Origin: Thermoplasmata archaeon
GTDB taxonomy: Archaea > Thermoplasmatota > Thermoplasmata > B31-G17
Assembly: GCA_003649915.1 (NCBI GenBank)
Contig: QMTG01000019.1
Span: 1-12,625 of the forward strand
DNA length: 12,625 nt
Reading direction: 5' to 3'
The translations under genes were made by a program, and so were the position numbers. The notes below the pieces were generated by a model that saw nothing but the letters and a program-made list of their open reading frames with translations, did not search any database and was not told the DNA's origin. Positions 12,274-12,625 of the stretch are shown here, in pieces; position 1 is the first letter of the stretch; every line of letters starts with the position of its first letter.

Positions 12274-12625
12274 ATGATTGCATGGACTGCCAAGATTAAG
12301 AAGTGGCTGGAAAGTAATGCTAAGAAGTCAGAACTTATTAGGGGCTCATGGGAAGTTGAGGTAGAGAGCGAGGATGAGTTTGATGTGATAACTGCTAGGA
12401 ACCCAACGTTTCCGTTTAAGATAACGATATTTGTATCGGAGCATGTGGCAACGCTTGCAATAAACACGGGGATGAGCACTGACGAGTTTGATGTAGCGGA
12501 CAGGATGAAGATGTACAAAAAGATGCTGCATCTTAACGCAGACTACAGCCTTGTGAAGACAGGACTACTTGGCGAGGATGATGAGGTTGTCGTGCTTGTA
12601 GACTTTGACCTTGCCTCGCTCAGCA
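12274..12625 (+). CDS. YbjN-like protein, 5' part (runs off the window)
   Basis: The frame stays open from ATG 12274 to the window end, giving 117 residues of an incomplete protein (MIAWTAKIKKWLESNAKK...). A short helix is followed by strands EVEVESEDEFDVITAR, FPFKITIFVSEHVATLAINTG, then a helix RMKMYKKMLHLNADYSLVKTG and a strand pair EVVVLVDFDLASL. The order of strand, helix ending in LLxLN-like, and following strands resembles the YbjN/type III secretion chaperone-like fold; this is a fold-level inference, and the family may be another. It is divergent from glyA with 143 bp between them. I picked the start by its TATA box. An antisense frame over the same stretch (12165-12518) is a shadow. 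Confidence 0.72.
   Translation, partial: MIAWTAKIKKWLESNAKKSELIRGSWEVEVESEDEFDVITARNPTFPFKITIFVSEHVATLAINTGMSTDEFDVADRMKMYKKMLHLNADYSLVKTGLLGEDDEVVVLVDFDLASLS

Noticed and set aside
12165..12518. A 117-residue minus-strand frame
   Set aside because: Serine- and threonine-rich shadow of the plus-strand YbjN-like frame, which has a promoter, a start and a better fold pattern.

Overview
The window reads as chromosomal DNA of a thermophilic euryarchaeon, possibly related to Thermoplasmata/Aciduliprofundum. Evidence: archaeal TATA boxes about 25-30 nt upstream of starts, several probably leaderless genes, a DUF63 membrane protein, archaeal SRP RNA, a branched-polyamine synthase (a trait of thermophiles), and very GC-rich structural RNAs inside a clearly AT-richer background. 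An O6-alkylguanine transferase/endonuclease V fusion, best known from Ferroplasma and relatives, points the same way. The species is an inference.

Layout: (1) 1-996: the 3' end of a DUF63 gene, converging on a COG2426 small membrane protein. (2) 1019-2286: the Ogt-EndoV fusion, cotranscribed with COG2426 and divergent from a small conserved protein. (3) 2283-3254: a YhaM-like OB-fold/HD nuclease, divergent from (4) 3339-4448: a CBS-pair protein translationally coupled to purN. (5) 4494-4658: a 54-residue histone-fold protein lacking the third helix. (6) 4828-5955: a split (frameshifted) two-TM membrane protein gene, a 24-bp perfect palindrome across its transcription start, and a divergent winged-helix regulator. 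(7) 5956-6276: SRP RNA on the minus strand. (8) 6414-7272: a sulfatase/alkaline-phosphatase-fold gene broken in an A6 run. (9) 7273-7658: a gene-poor stretch with an imperfect direct repeat next to tRNA-Val(CAC). (10) 7775-9458: a speD-bpsA-cutA operon. (11) 9510-12130: a glyA / zinc-ribbon / M29 aminopeptidase operon. (12) from 12274: the 5' part of a YbjN-like gene running off the window.

Functional links: SpeD supplies decarboxylated SAM to BpsA for branched polyamines; GlyA and PurN are linked through one-carbon/folate-type chemistry and purine synthesis; Ogt-EndoV repairs alkylation and deamination damage. The least explained parts are the regulator/palindrome/membrane-protein module, the minimal histone-fold protein, and the two reading-frame breaks that flank the SRP RNA.
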